Origin: Roseibium hamelinense
GTDB taxonomy: Bacteria; Pseudomonadota; Alphaproteobacteria; Rhizobiales; Stappiaceae
Reading direction: 5' to 3'
DNA length: 64,000 bases
Assembly (NCBI RefSeq): GCF_007830545.1
Contig: NZ_VLLF01000005.1
Coordinates: forward strand, 248,001 to 312,000
In this document: positions 39,051 through 49,038 of the stretch, piece after piece
Layout of the letters: the number at the start of each line of letters is the position of its first letter
Position numbering within the stretch: the first letter of the stretch is position 1
The notes under the pieces: generated by a model
Told to the model about the DNA's origin: nothing
Seen by the model: the letters and a program-made list of their open reading frames with translations, nothing else
Databases searched by the model: none
Program-made: the position numbers and the translations under genes

Positions 39051-39749
39051 TCAGCTCGCTTTTTCGGGCAGCCTCTCGATTAGGCCCTTGGTTTGTGGTG
39101 TCGCATCGGGCGGGCGCAGATAGAGCGGAGCGGCTGCAGCCTCGTTTGGCTCCGCAAGAATACCGAGTCTTGCGACCTCTGCAATATCCGGATACGCGCG
39201 CTCCAAGATGATTGCTTGCGGCCCCAAACCACACGCTAAGCCAACGTCCGCAGCTGCAGCACCGGCTAGCCTGACGTTGGATGGCAAGCTGTCAAGGAGG
39301 TTGTCCAGGCGCCAGACAGCCGGTTCGCCGCTAGGGGCAGCGTCTGCATCAAAAAGTTGCCCATATACTTCAGCCCCCTTTCCGGGAAGCGCGACAAAAA
39401 TCGAGGCTAAATTTGCTGGATTGGCTACAGCAGCTGAGCGCGCAATGGCCGCAAGGGTCGTTATCCCAACAACTGGCTTTCCAAGAACCAAACCAAACCC
39501 GCGCGCAACGGACAACCCCACTCTCAAACCAGTGAAACTGCCCGGTCCGGTGGTCACTACGATACGATCCAAATCGGTGAATGCAGTGGAGGCCTCGGCC
39601 ATGACGTCACCAATCATGACCATGAGATGCTCTGCATGGCCTCTGCCGATTTCCTCTTGTCTAATAACCAGACAAGCCGCTTCCGTTCCGTCGTCTAGGA
39701 CAGCGGCTGCGCAATTCGCCAAAGAGGTGTCAAGGGCCAGCACACGCAT
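39051..39749 (-). CDS. tsaB: tRNA threonylcarbamoyladenosine synthesis protein TsaB
   Basis: Partner of TsaD in making t6A37 of tRNA. 232 residues with the ASKHA fold openings VLALDTS and TTGPGSFTGLRVGLSVARGF. It is a scaffold, not a catalyst, in the known complex. Followed by rimI with a 2-base gap; preceded by the nfu terminator. Confidence 0.94.
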   Translation of the reverse strand: MRVLALDTSLANCAAAVLDDGTEAACLVIRQEEIGRGHAEHLMVMIGDVMAEASTAFTDLDRIVVTTGPGSFTGLRVGLSVARGFGLVLGKPVVGITTLAAIARSAAVANPANLASIFVALPGKGAEVYGQLFDADAAPSGEPAVWRLDNLLDSLPSNVRLAGAAAADVGLACGLGPQAIILERAYPDIAEVARLGILAEPNEAAAAPLYLRPPDATPQTKGLIERLPEKAS

Positions 39750-39854
39750 AATGATACCGTGTTAGATTTGGATAAGACAAATGTCGAGCCGCGCTTTGGG
39801 ATTACCCCAAAGGTCGGGGTTGCGGGATTTAGCAGGTGTTCAGTGCCAATAAAA

Positions 39855-39881
39855 CAAAAAACCCGACCAAGAGGCCGGGCT
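39855..39881 (-). terminator. Terminator after nfu
   Basis: Minus-strand stem CCCGGCC / GGTCGGG with a 4-base loop followed by TTTTTTG. Separates the nfu transcript from tsaB. Confidence 0.85.
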
Positions 39882-39902
39882 TTCTCCGATATTCATCGCG
39901 CC

Positions 39903-40460
39903 TTAGATCGGGCGCACTTCCTGAACCTCAGGAACGAAATGCTTTAACAGGTTCTGTATCCCGTGCTGAAGGGTTGCCGTCGAGGACGGGCATCCTGCAC
40001 ACGCCCCACGCATTGACAGGTAAACAACCCCCTCTTTAAATCCCTTGAACGTGATGTCGCCACCATCTTGCGCCACCGCAGGCCGAACACGGGTTTCAAG
40101 CAAGTCTTTGATCACGCCAACTGTTTCCTCATCGCCGGCCTCAAAAAATTCGCCTTCTTCAATATCCTCGGATTGCCCTGCCGACATAACAGGCTGGCCG
40201 GACATGAATTGCTCCATGATCGCACCGAGAATGGCCGGCTTCATGTGCTGCCAATCCGTATCGTCCTTGGTCACCGTAATAAAGTCATGTCCGAAAAACA
40301 CGGCCGCAACACCTGGAATGTGAAATAGCTTTTCAGCCAGCGGTGAAACCCCGGCATCTGAGGCAGACCGAAAATCATACGTGCCTTCCGGCAAGACCAC
40401 GCGGCCGGGAAGAAACTTCAAGGTCGCCGGGTTCGGAGTAGCTTCAGTTTGGATAAACAT
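39903..40460 (-). CDS. nfu: NifU-like iron-sulfur cluster carrier
   Basis: Fe-S scaffold or carrier of 185 residues. N-terminal Nfu_N domain (MFIQTEATPNPATLKFLPG at the very start) and C-terminal NifU domain with the cluster-binding CAGCPSS. AAGGAA nine bases before the ATG at 40460 supports this start over an upstream one at 40517. Domain order is the same as in mitochondrial NFU1. Confidence 0.93.
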   Translation of the reverse strand: MFIQTEATPNPATLKFLPGRVVLPEGTYDFRSASDAGVSPLAEKLFHIPGVAAVFFGHDFITVTKDDTDWQHMKPAILGAIMEQFMSGQPVMSAGQSEDIEEGEFFEAGDEETVGVIKDLLETRVRPAVAQDGGDITFKGFKEGVVYLSMRGACAGCPSSTATLQHGIQNLLKHFVPEVQEVRPI

Positions 40461-40622
40461 GTCTTTGTTCCTTGAACGCTTGTGTGGAGCCGGGCGTGCG
40501 CGTCCAACAGTCGGCATCCGTGAATTATCGTCTTTTACCGATACGTATTTCTAGCGCAAGTGGATCCAGTTTGGAACCATTAAAAACTAGATAAGTCCTC
40601 TAGATCCCGGATCAAGATAGCG

Positions 40623-41117
40623 TCAGGCAAGCGCCGCGATGGAATCATCGTCCAGATTCCCCGGAACAATCGTTACAGGTATTGGAAAGCTGCCGGCGAG
40701 TTTTCCTGCAATCGATGATACGAGTGGACCAGGACCGTCGCTGTCCATGCCAGCTGCAAGCACCAGAATGGCAATATCATCATCGGACTCGATGAGCTCA
40801 ACGATCGCTTCCGATTTGTTTCCCTCACGAATCGCCGTTTCAGGCTCGGTTCGCGCAACAGACCGCACGCGGTCCGAAGCTTTTGCAAGAACAGTTTCAG
40901 CCTGTTCGTTCGCCTCAGCGCGCATAATGTCTTCCACGCCAAGCCAATGCTGGAAATCATCCGCGGCAATCACTGCAAGAAGGATAACGACGCCCCCGGT
41001 TCGCGCGGCGCGCTTCGCTGCATAGACGATGGCCCGGTCGCACTCAGGTGTGTCATCGACCACCACCAGAAATTTCCGGCGGTGCCCTTCTTCATTGCTT
41101 TTTCTAATCGCTACCAT
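40623..41117 (-). CDS. Universal stress protein family
   Basis: Single UspA domain, 164 residues. The opening KFLVVVDDTPECDRAI and the C-terminal nucleotide-loop region (SIAGKLAGSFPIPVTIVPG) are typical; a G-x2-G-x9-G ATP-binding pattern is not complete, so ATP binding is uncertain. The gene is separated from hslU by about 72 bases and from nfu by 162 bases in which I see nothing. Confidence 0.85.
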   Translation of the reverse strand: MVAIRKSNEEGHRRKFLVVVDDTPECDRAIVYAAKRAARTGGVVILLAVIAADDFQHWLGVEDIMRAEANEQAETVLAKASDRVRSVARTEPETAIREGNKSEAIVELIESDDDIAILVLAAGMDSDGPGPLVSSIAGKLAGSFPIPVTIVPGNLDDDSIAALA

Positions 41118-41189
41118 GGGCGCATGCTGCCACTAGCAAACTCCTGCCGCAAGCGGCGGAAGCCATCACCAGACAGCATGACACGCACG

Positions 41190-42494
41190 TCAGAGAATAA
41201 ACTTTGACAAATCAACATTCTTCGCAAGTTCGCCAATGTTCTCACGCACGTAATCGGCCGTAATCTCAATCGTCTCCCCTGGCCGGTCGGGAGCTGAATA
41301 GGACACATCGTCAAGGATCCGCTCCATGACTGTCTGGAGGCGCCGCGCGCCGATGTTCTCAACCGATGCATTCAGATCAACCGCAACAGAGGCGATCTCG
41401 TCGATTGCGTCCTCGGTGAAGACCAGTTCAATTTCTTCCGTCTTCATCAACGCAACATACTGCTTGATAAGGCTTGCTTCGGGCTCCGTCAGGATCGCGC
41501 GGAAGTCTTCTTTGCTCAGCGCGCGCAATTCGACCCGGATAGGCAGCCGCCCTTGCAGCTCAGGCAAAAGATCGGACGGCTTCGCAACGTGAAAAGCACC
41601 GGAAGCGATAAACAGTATATGGTCAGTCTTGACCGGACCATGCTTTGTGGAAACCACAGTGCCTTCGATCAGAGGCAGCAGATCGCGCTGCACACCTTCA
41701 CGCGACACGTCGGCACCGGAGCGACCTTCGCGGGCACAGATCTTGTCAATCTCGTCCAGAAAAACAATCCCTGCATTCTCAACCAAGGAAATTGCTTCTT
41801 CGATGATTTTGTCCTCATCAAGCAGCTTGTCGGATTCCTCATTGATAAGCAGTTCGTAGGAATCGCGGACAGTTGTTCGCTTGGTTTTCGTCTGGCCGCC
41901 AAATGCTTTGCCCAGAAGATCAGACATATTCATGACGCCTACACTCGCACCAGGCATGCCTGGCAAGTCAAAGCTTGGCATTTGCGGCTGGGCCCGCACC
42001 TCAACCTCGATCTCTTTCGTATCCAGATCGCCTTCGCGCAACTTCTTTCGGAAGCTATCCCGGGTCGCCGGGCTAGAATTTGCACCAACAAGCGCATCCA
42101 GAACGCGGTCTTCCGCCAGAATATGTGCCTTGGCTTTAACGGCCTCGCGCTTGGCCGACCGGATCAGACTGATGCCTGCTTCGACCAAGTCCCGCACAAT
42201 CTGTTCGACGTCACGACCGACATAGCCCACTTCAGTGAATTTTGTCGCTTCCACTTTCACGAAAGGGGCATTTGCGAGCTTTGCAAGCCGCCGCGAAATC
42301 TCCGTCTTCCCAACACCGGTCGGCCCAATCATAAGGATGTTCTTCGGCAGAACTTCTTCGCGCATCTGACCTTCAAGCTGCTGGCGACGCCAGCGGTTGC
42401 GCAAGGCAATGGCCACCGCACGCTTGGCATCTTTTTGACCGACGATGTAACGGTCGAGTTCGGAAACGATTTCACGCGGTGAAAAATCGGTCAT
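41190..42494 (-). CDS. hslU: ATP-dependent protease ATPase subunit HslU
   Basis: Unfoldase of the HslUV (ClpYQ) protease. 434 residues, with Walker [24 protein letters not shown] (pore loop), a short I domain at about 110-240, Walker [10 protein letters not shown] and the C-terminal VDLSKFIL that docks into HslV. AAGAAGG precedes the ATG. hslV lies 144 bases upstream. Confidence 0.97.
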   Translation of the reverse strand: MTDFSPREIVSELDRYIVGQKDAKRAVAIALRNRWRRQQLEGQMREEVLPKNILMIGPTGVGKTEISRRLAKLANAPFVKVEATKFTEVGYVGRDVEQIVRDLVEAGISLIRSAKREAVKAKAHILAEDRVLDALVGANSSPATRDSFRKKLREGDLDTKEIEVEVRAQPQMPSFDLPGMPGASVGVMNMSDLLGKAFGGQTKTKRTTVRDSYELLINEESDKLLDEDKIIEEAISLVENAGIVFLDEIDKICAREGRSGADVSREGVQRDLLPLIEGTVVSTKHGPVKTDHILFIASGAFHVAKPSDLLPELQGRLPIRVELRALSKEDFRAILTEPEASLIKQYVALMKTEEIELVFTEDAIDEIASVAVDLNASVENIGARRLQTVMERILDDVSYSAPDRPGETIEITADYVRENIGELAKNVDLSKFIL

Positions 42495-42638
42495 TGGTGC
42501 TGTACACCTTCTTTTGTTTCATTCCGTGGCATTCAGAGCGATCGACAAAAAACCCGGGAAGCGGTTTGTTCAAAATGGCCCACTCTTGCCAACGATAAAA
42601 ATGCGTTTCTCATTCGTCGAGGCATGCGATGAATGGCT

Positions 42639-43199
42639 TCAGCCTTCGGTAACCAACGCCTCAACAGTGACGCTTTCGTTTGTATAGACACAGATTTCCG
42701 CAGCAACGGCCATGGCTTTGCGGGCTATTGCCTCAGCATCCATATCCGTATCGGCGAGCGCTCTTGCCGCTGCTAATGCATAGTTTCCGCCTGACCCGAT
42801 GCCCATGACACCACCTTCAGGCTCCAGAACATCGCCAGTTCCGGTCAATACAAGCGATACATTTTTATCGGCCACCAGCATCATAGCCTCAAGACGCCGC
42901 AAATAGCGGTCTGTGCGCCAATCCTTCGCCAATTCGACACAGGCGCGCATGAGTTGCCCTGGATATTGTTCCAGTTTCGATTCCAACCGTTCGAAAAGCG
43001 TAAAGGCATCTGCCGTCGCACCAGCAAACCCGGCAATAACATCGCCCTTTGCCAACGGGCGTACTTTTTTGGCGCTGTGCTTGATGACGGTTTGACCGAG
43101 CGAAACCTGCCCGTCGCCTGCAATCACCACCTTGCCGCCCTTGCGCACCATCATAATGGTCGTGCCATGCCAGGTCGCGGGATCGCGCGTTTCAGTCAT
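42639..43199 (-). CDS. hslV: ATP-dependent protease subunit HslV
   Basis: Threonine peptidase of HslUV, related to proteasome beta subunits. 186 residues. The mature N-terminus is the TT in [13 protein letters not shown] (about residue 13), after a short propeptide; [14 protein letters not shown] and the [17 protein letters not shown] segment follow. AAGGAT supports the ATG. Heat-shock-type control is typical of the family but no clear promoter was seen in the 112 bases upstream. Confidence 0.97.
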   Translation of the reverse strand: MTETRDPATWHGTTIMMVRKGGKVVIAGDGQVSLGQTVIKHSAKKVRPLAKGDVIAGFAGATADAFTLFERLESKLEQYPGQLMRACVELAKDWRTDRYLRRLEAMMLVADKNVSLVLTGTGDVLEPEGGVMGIGSGGNYALAAARALADTDMDAEAIARKAMAVAAEICVYTNESVTVEALVTEG

Positions 43200-43311
43200 A
43201 AACTCATCCTTATCGGGAATTTTATCGTGCCCGGTATGTAGGCTGACTTATCCGATTTTCCAAGCCAGCCCGAACTGAGACGCCTCAAACCAATGAATTG
43301 ATACAATAATT

Positions 43312-43899
43312 TCAGATGGAAAGCTGAATGCGCGTATGGCGCAATAGCGCTTGGGCCAGCATTTGAAGTTGTTTGGCCGCACGCTCATCCGCCAAGTCAC
43401 CTTTGGCGTCAAATGCGGTAGAAGCGCGCGTCACGCTTACCATTTCAGGGATTACAAGCGCGCCGAGGCCCACCTCCAAAATAGTCCGAACACTTATGAG
43501 CCCCCTCATTCCGCCGAAAGCGCCGGGCGATGCCGCTCCGACGGCAAATACTTTACCCTTGAACGGTCCATCCACTCTCGTATTGCCATCTTTGGCCCGG
43601 CTGATCCAATCAAGAGTGTTTTTCAACAAGGGGGTTATCCCAGAATTATATTCCGGGCAGGCTATAAAAACACCGTCTTGCTCTTCAAATAGTTTCTTGA
43701 GCTTTTGAGCATGAGCCGGAACACCGGTTGTCGCTTCCAGATCACCGTCATAAAGCGGCATAGGATAGTCATTCAGCGAAATGTGGGTCACCTCAGCATC
43801 GCTCAATACCAGATGTTTTTTCACAAGCGCTGCAAGCTTACCGTTTAGGGAGCCGCTACGCGACGACCCTGAAAAAACGAGTATTTTTGGATTACGCAC
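43312..43899 (-). CDS. NADPH-dependent FMN reductase family
   Basis: Flavodoxin-like oxidoreductase of 195 residues. FMN phosphate site GSSRSGSLN at the N-terminus, then CPEYNSGITPLLKNTLDW typical of the FMN_red family (chromate/quinone reductases). The substrate is not evident. A perfect single DnaA-box sequence (TTATCCACA) lies 16 bases before its start at 43915-43923; alone, it may be chance. Confidence 0.88.
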   Translation of the reverse strand: MRNPKILVFSGSSRSGSLNGKLAALVKKHLVLSDAEVTHISLNDYPMPLYDGDLEATTGVPAHAQKLKKLFEEQDGVFIACPEYNSGITPLLKNTLDWISRAKDGNTRVDGPFKGKVFAVGAASPGAFGGMRGLISVRTILEVGLGALVIPEMVSVTRASTAFDAKGDLADERAAKQLQMLAQALLRHTRIQLSI

Positions 43900-43937
43900 G
43901 TCGCCGCCCCTTGCTTATCCACAGGTCGTTCACAGCC

Positions 43938-44597
43938 TCATCTGTCTTTTCGGTACACCCAAACGCGCGCAGGGGGAAGGTTCTTCCAGATCCAGTCCGA
44001 ACTTTCCACTTTGACGCCGCTGTCAGGCGCGGCCACAGGCCTATTCAGTCCATAAGAAAATTGAACAAAAGGCGCCCCCGGCTTCAGGAGTGCCATGATC
44101 TCCTTCATGAATACAAGGCGCTTTGTCTCCGGAATGTTGAGGAGTGGCAATGAGGACACAATGCCGTCAAACTCCTGAGCCCGCGCATCGTTATGCGGCG
44201 CAATATCTGCCTCAACAAGTGTTTTGGTGAGGGCATACGCATCGCCATTGATGAGATGAACACCTGGAAATCTCTTAGCAAGGCACGCACAAAAAGCCGC
44301 ACTATATTCGACAGCGATAAGACTCTGGACCGGAACACCACGCGCCAGCAAAGCTGTCGTCACGGCGCCAGTCCCCGGGCCAAGCTCTAGAAGCCGCATG
44401 CCTGGACGCGGCGCTATGAATGATGCCATTTTTTCGGCTAAGCGCGGACCGGATGGGCTGATCGCGCCCGTATCAAGCGGGCTTTTGAGCCAGCTTTTTA
44501 AGAACCGCGCTTCGTCGAGTGCCTTTGCGTGCACAGCTTTCGCGCGCTGAACCTTTTCTTTGAGAACTTTCCGCTGTCCCCGTACAGATCCGATCAT
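43938..44597 (-). CDS. pmtA: Phospholipid N-methyltransferase-like SAM methyltransferase
   Basis: Class I SAM methyltransferase of 219 residues with the binding motif LLELGPGTGAV (about 69-79) and a basic N-terminus suited to membrane contact. In rhizobia and Agrobacterium PmtA, which methylates phosphatidylethanolamine toward phosphatidylcholine, lies beside dnaJ as here, and the ISPSGPRLAEKMA segment is shared with that group. I assign it on motif and neighbourhood, not proof; rRNA dimethyladenosine transferases are the main alternative. Confidence 0.72.
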   Translation of the reverse strand: MIGSVRGQRKVLKEKVQRAKAVHAKALDEARFLKSWLKSPLDTGAISPSGPRLAEKMASFIAPRPGMRLLELGPGTGAVTTALLARGVPVQSLIAVEYSAAFCACLAKRFPGVHLINGDAYALTKTLVEADIAPHNDARAQEFDGIVSSLPLLNIPETKRLVFMKEIMALLKPGAPFVQFSYGLNRPVAAPDSGVKVESSDWIWKNLPPARVWVYRKDR

Positions 44598-44674
44598 ACA
44601 CAGACCCCTGATTGATTTGAGGATTTAGTGCTGCGACAGGGGCATTTTCAAGGCATGGTCACGGATAAAGAACG

Positions 44675-45808
44675 TTAGGCACCCAAATTATCGATGAAGT
44701 CTCGAACTTTAGAGAAAAATCCAGCGGATTCGGGGTGGTTTTCGCCCGAAGCTTCTTTTTCAAATTCCGCCAGCAATTCGCGCTGCCGCTTTGTCAGGTT
44801 TGTAGGCGTTTCAACCGTGACTTGTATGTACATGTCGCCATACTGACTGGAACGCATGATCGGCATGCCTTTACCACGCAATCTGAATTGCTTGCCGGTT
44901 TGCGTTCCCTCCGGAACCTTGACCCGGCTTGTGGCGCCATCAACAGTCGGCACATCAAATTGCCCGCCCAGAGTCGCCGTCGACATCGAGATTGGAACAC
45001 GGCAGAACAGATCAGCACCATCCCGCTGGAACAGATCATGCGGCTTCATCGACAGGAAAATATAGAGATCGCCGGCAGGACCACCACGTAAACCTGCTTC
45101 GCCTTCTCCGGCGAGGCGGATCCGGGTGCCATCCTCAATGCCTGCTGGAATGTTGACCGATAGAGTGCGCTCTTGTGTTGTCCGTCCAGACCCGGAGCAA
45201 TTGGTGCATGGGTCGGAGATCACTTGCCCGCGGCCTTGACAAGTTGGACAGGTGCGCTCCAGCGTAAAAAATCCTTGCGCTGCCCGCACACGACCAGCGC
45301 CGCCGCAGGTCCGGCACACGGTTGGGCTAGTGCCAGGCTTTGCCCCTGAACCGGAACACACATCACACGTTACGCTCGTCGGGACTTCGATCTCGACGGT
45401 TTTGCCGGCATACGCGTCTTCCAGAGTGATGTCCAGATTGTACCGCAGATCTGCGCCGCGCTCACGCCCTCCTGACCGACGGCCACCACCGCCCCCCATC
45501 CCGAAGAATTCTTCGAATATGTCCGACATGGTTGACGAAAAATCCGGGCCGTGCGGCCCGCCACCACCCCCAAAACCACCATTTTCAAAAGCCGCATGAC
45601 CGAACCGGTCATAAGCTGCGCGTTTCTGGCTGTCTTTTAGGGTATCGTAGGCCTCGTTCACTTCCTTAAAGCTTGCTTCTGCAGCCGCATCGCCCGGATT
45701 GCGGTCCGGATGGTATTTCATTGCCATTTTGCGATATGCGCTTTTTAGGGCTTTTTCATCCGCGTCGCGAGAAACACCCAGTACTTCGTAGAAATCACGT
45801 TTCGCCAT
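44675..45808 (-). CDS. dnaJ: Chaperone DnaJ
   Basis: Hsp40 co-chaperone of DnaK. 377 residues: J domain with HPD ([11 protein letters not shown]), Gly/Phe-rich region, zinc domain with four CxxCxGxG repeats ([32 protein letters not shown]), and a C-terminal substrate domain. The ATG at 45808 is used; a TTG at 45811 directly before it is less likely. It follows dnaK after 159 bases that hold a strong palindrome. Confidence 0.97.
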   Translation of the reverse strand: MAKRDFYEVLGVSRDADEKALKSAYRKMAMKYHPDRNPGDAAAEASFKEVNEAYDTLKDSQKRAAYDRFGHAAFENGGFGGGGGPHGPDFSSTMSDIFEEFFGMGGGGGRRSGGRERGADLRYNLDITLEDAYAGKTVEIEVPTSVTCDVCSGSGAKPGTSPTVCRTCGGAGRVRAAQGFFTLERTCPTCQGRGQVISDPCTNCSGSGRTTQERTLSVNIPAGIEDGTRIRLAGEGEAGLRGGPAGDLYIFLSMKPHDLFQRDGADLFCRVPISMSTATLGGQFDVPTVDGATSRVKVPEGTQTGKQFRLRGKGMPIMRSSQYGDMYIQVTVETPTNLTKRQRELLAEFEKEASGENHPESAGFFSKVRDFIDNLGA

Positions 45809-45930
45809 CAAGATCGCTCAGTCTTGTCTTTCCGGAATTCCGGAGCAGTCCGTGTGTGCAAATGTTTAAGCAGCAAAGGCCCAGCTAAAAGGCCGGACCT
45901 GTCCACGGAGCGCGTGCACCCCAAAGCAGT

Positions 45931-45960
45931 TGGCCTGCGGTTTAGCTAAACCGCAGGCCA
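45931..45960. repeat. Perfect 30-nt palindrome between dnaK and dnaJ
   Basis: Positions 45931-45945 and 45946-45960 are exact reverse complements. In RNA this gives a 13-bp stem with a 4-base loop, starting 8 bases after the dnaK stop. There is no T-run, so it more likely sets the dnaK:dnaJ ratio or protects the dnaK 3' end than ends all transcription. Confidence 0.9.
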
Positions 45961-45967
45961 ATGAGAG

Positions 45968-47884
45968 TTAAGCAGATTTCTTATCGTCGTCTTTGACTTC
46001 CTCGAAGTCCGCATCGACAACGTCATCGTCTTTTGCTTCTGCCTGATCTTCGCCAGCCTCGGCAGCTTCGGCATCTGCCTGCGCAGCCTGATACATGGCC
46101 TCACCAAGCTTCATGGACGCTTCCGCGAGAGCCTGGGTCTTGGTCTTGATCCCCTCCAAGTCTTCGCCTTCCAAAGCGGCCTTCAGGTCTTCAAGAGCAG
46201 TCTCGATTGCGCCCTTTTCGTCTGCACCGACCTTGTCACCATAGTCTTTCAGCGACTTTTCAGTCGAGTGAACCAAGGATTCACCCTGGTTTTTGGCTTC
46301 GACAAGTTCCTTACGCTTTTTGTCTTCGTCAGCGTGCGACTCCGCATCCTTGATCATTTGATCAATATCAGCGTCGGACAAACCGCCAGAAGCCTGAATA
46401 CGGATCTGTTGCTCCTTGCCAGTGCCTTTGTCTTTTGCCGACACATTCACGATGCCGTTGGCATCGATATCGAAGGTGACTTCAACCTGCGGAACACCGC
46501 GCGGTGCCGGAGGGATGCCCACCAAATCGAACTGACCCAGCACCTTGTTGTCGGCAGCCATTTCACGCTCACCTTGGAAGACCCGGATCGTAACAGCCGT
46601 TTGATTGTCTTCAGCTGTCGAGAAAACCTGGCTCTTCTTGGTCGGAATAGTCGTATTGCGGTCGATCAAGCGCGTGAACACGCCGCCAAGCGTTTCAATA
46701 CCGAGCGACAGTGGTGTCACGTCAAGCAGGAGTACGTCTTTCACGTCACCTTGCAGAACGCCAGCCTGAATGGCCGCACCCATGGCAACAACTTCATCCG
46801 GGTTAACACCCTTATGTGGCTCTTTGCCAAAGAAGTTTTTCACAGTCTCCTGGATTTTCGGCATGCGGGTCATGCCGCCGACCAGAACAACCTCATCGAT
46901 TTGCCCTGCTGCAAGACCGGCGTCTTTCAGCGCAGCTTTACATGGGTCGATTGTTCGCTTGACGAGGTCCTCAACAAGTGACTCGAACTTCGCGCGTGTC
47001 AGCTTCAAGGTCAGGTGTTTCGGTCCAGAGGCATCAGCTGTTATGAACGGAAGGTTGACCTCGGTCTGCGAAGAGGACGAGAGTTCAATCTTCGCTTTTT
47101 CAGCAGCTTCTTTCAGGCGCTGGAGAGCCAATTTGTCGTTCTTGAGGTCAATACCCTGTTCTTTTTTGAACTCGGCAGCAAGGTAATCGACGAGAACCAT
47201 GTCGAAGTCTTCACCGCCGAGGAAAGTATCGCCGTTTGTCGACTTCACCTCAAATACCCCGTCGCCAATCTCAAGGATTGAGACGTCAAAAGTACCGCCA
47301 CCAAGGTCGTAAACAGCGATGGTTTTACCATCGTTTTTGTCGAGGCCATATGCCAACGCAGCAGCTGTTGGCTCGTTAATGATCCGAAGAACTTCGAGCC
47401 CAGCGATCTTGCCGGCGTCTTTGGTTGCCTGGCGTTGCGCGTCATTGAAGTAGGCCGGGACGGTGATCACCGCCTGCGTGACTGTTTCGCCGAGGTAGCT
47501 CTCGGCGGTTTCTTTCATTTTCTGCAAAATGAAGGCCGACACCTGAGACGGTGAGTACTTTTCACCGTCGGCTTCTACCCATGCATCGCCATTGCCGCCT
47601 TTGACAATTTCGAAGGGCACAAGTTTCTTGTCTTTCTCAACGGTCGGATCGTCATACCGGCGTCCGATAAGCCGCTTGACCGCGAAAAGCGTGTTTGTAG
47701 GGTTGGTTACGGCTTGGCGTTTCGCAGGCTGACCAACCAACCGCTCGCCATCGTCGGAAAATGCGACCATGGACGGCGTGGTGCGCGCACCTTCCGCATT
47801 TTCAATAACTTTAGCATCTTTGCCGTCCATAACGGCCACGCACGAGTTCGTCGTGCCGAGGTCGATACCAATGACCTTTGCCAT
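45968..47884 (-). CDS. dnaK: Chaperone DnaK (Hsp70)
   Basis: ATP-driven chaperone. 638 residues from the ATG at 47884 (AGAGG upstream). Nucleotide-binding domain with [30 protein letters not shown] and [11 protein letters not shown]. The linker [14 protein letters not shown] leads to the substrate domain, and the acidic C-terminus ends [16 protein letters not shown] heat-shock-type promoter lies about 130-160 bases upstream. Confidence 0.98.
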   Translation of the reverse strand: MAKVIGIDLGTTNSCVAVMDGKDAKVIENAEGARTTPSMVAFSDDGERLVGQPAKRQAVTNPTNTLFAVKRLIGRRYDDPTVEKDKKLVPFEIVKGGNGDAWVEADGEKYSPSQVSAFILQKMKETAESYLGETVTQAVITVPAYFNDAQRQATKDAGKIAGLEVLRIINEPTAAALAYGLDKNDGKTIAVYDLGGGTFDVSILEIGDGVFEVKSTNGDTFLGGEDFDMVLVDYLAAEFKKEQGIDLKNDKLALQRLKEAAEKAKIELSSSSQTEVNLPFITADASGPKHLTLKLTRAKFESLVEDLVKRTIDPCKAALKDAGLAAGQIDEVVLVGGMTRMPKIQETVKNFFGKEPHKGVNPDEVVAMGAAIQAGVLQGDVKDVLLLDVTPLSLGIETLGGVFTRLIDRNTTIPTKKSQVFSTAEDNQTAVTIRVFQGEREMAADNKVLGQFDLVGIPPAPRGVPQVEVTFDIDANGIVNVSAKDKGTGKEQQIRIQASGGLSDADIDQMIKDAESHADEDKKRKELVEAKNQGESLVHSTEKSLKDYGDKVGADEKGAIETALEDLKAALEGEDLEGIKTKTQALAEASMKLGEAMYQAAQADAEAAEAGEDQAEAKDDDVVDADFEEVKDDDKKSA

Positions 47885-48218
47885 ATCTGCCTCTCTTTCT
47901 AGCAAACCGAGAAGACCCGTTCAGGCATCTTATCGGCTCCTCTTAAAAATTCCGGGATTGCGCCGGACAACACACCAAGTGGAATTAGATTTTGGCGTGA
48001 AGCTTAGCCGCTATATAGGTGGATGAAACTTTGCCTGCAAGAGACCAAGTCGCGGACTCTTTGCAAGTTTCAACACCCCTGTAGTGCGGAAGTTGGGCCG
48101 ACCGGCCGAGGTTTTAGGCTTTTCCGGCGCGCAACCTGCTTCCGGCGTTTACAATACGGTTTCCATTTAATTGCTATTGTTGGTCAGCAAATGGCAATCA
48201 CACAGGCATTGTTGTGCG
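47885..48218. other. Divergent intergenic region upstream of dnaK
   Basis: 334 bases between the divergent dnaK and Gly/Cys-tailed gene. It holds the probable heat-shock promoter at 48015-48041 and a dnaK leader of some 120 bases. I see no clear promoter for the rightward gene and no open frame worth calling. Confidence 0.6.
48015..48041 (-). promoter_or_regulatory. Sigma-32-type heat-shock promoter of dnaK
   Basis: Read on the minus strand: CTTG (48038-48041), an 18-base spacer, then CCTATATAG beginning at 48019. This fits the alphaproteobacterial heat-shock pattern CTTG-N17/18-CYTAT, on the right strand and at a sensible distance from dnaK. Confidence 0.7.
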
Positions 48219-49028
48219 ATGAAAAACCCTGAGCTTTGGAAGCGTATTTCAGATGCTTCACCCGACCTCGAAAATGTTGCATTCCCGTTTGCCCGGCGGC
48301 TTGCACGCGACAACGGGTGGACGGAAAATTTTGCGCAACGCGTCATTTTAGAATACCTGCGTTTTGCCTATCTCAGCAGAATCAGCCATGGAGTTGTTAC
48401 TCCGAGCGATGAAGTCGATCAAGCGTGGCACCTACACCTAACCTACACAAAACACTATTGGGGACCTTTCGCGCAGGCACTTGGAAGTAGACTTCACCAC
48501 ACACCGACTGTCGGCGGACCGCAACAACGCGCTCATTTTGAAGCCGCTTACAACGCGACACTGGCTCTTTACCGTGACGAGTTTGGGGATCCCCCAGAAG
48601 ATATTTGGCCTTCGCCTGAAGTCCGTTTCAAAACAGCCCCATTCCATCGGCGCGTTAATACCGATGAATTCTGGGTCATACCGAAGCCGCAGCTCCGAAA
48701 ACTCCTGGCGGCAATTGCAGGCAGGGTCATTGCCGCGCCTTACGGTTCCAAAACACTGGCTGTACTAGCGGCAACCGCTGCCCTTGGGACAGGAGCAGCG
48801 CTTGCACATGGATCTCCAGCTGGCGACACCTGGATCGAGAAATTGACGAACATGGTTTCTCACTGGGTAACCGAACACACCGTCGTGTTTCTCATATGCC
48901 TCGCTGCGGCGGCACTGGTTGTTTGGGCCCTTTTCCAGAAGAAGACCAAGGACGGTTCAAGCGGCTGTGGGGGCGGTGGATGCTCGTCCGGGGGCGGCGA
49001 TTCCGGCTGCAGCGGATGCGGCGATTGA
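48219..49028 (+). CDS. Membrane protein with a glycine-rich-domain-like N-terminus and Gly/Cys tail
   Basis: 269 residues from the ATG at 48219 (start uncertain, no clear ribosome binding site; 48171 would add 16). The N-terminal part (about 20-125) has EVDQAWHLHLTYTKHYW, resembling the histidine-containing motif of glycine-rich-domain (GRDP-like) proteins. Two hydrophobic segments follow (about 177-196 and 221-240), with a short loop between them. The last 25 residues are almost only Gly, Ser and Cys, with paired cysteines, a tail like those in some TIGR04222/DUF-type membrane proteins. Function unknown; metal binding by the tail is a guess. alkB starts ten bases later, so the two are probably one operon. 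Confidence 0.75.
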   Translation: MKNPELWKRISDASPDLENVAFPFARRLARDNGWTENFAQRVILEYLRFAYLSRISHGVVTPSDEVDQAWHLHLTYTKHYWGPFAQALGSRLHHTPTVGGPQQRAHFEAAYNATLALYRDEFGDPPEDIWPSPEVRFKTAPFHRRVNTDEFWVIPKPQLRKLLAAIAGRVIAAPYGSKTLAVLAATAALGTGAALAHGSPAGDTWIEKLTNMVSHWVTEHTVVFLICLAAAALVVWALFQKKTKDGSSGCGGGGCSSGGGDSGCSGCGD

Positions 49029-49038
49029 GACAGACCTG

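Noticed and set aside
43915..43923. Perfect DnaA box TTATCCACA as part of a replication origin
   Set aside because: It is a single copy, far from dnaA and without neighbours. About one such match per 130 kb is expected by chance on two strands, so it is not evidence for oriC.
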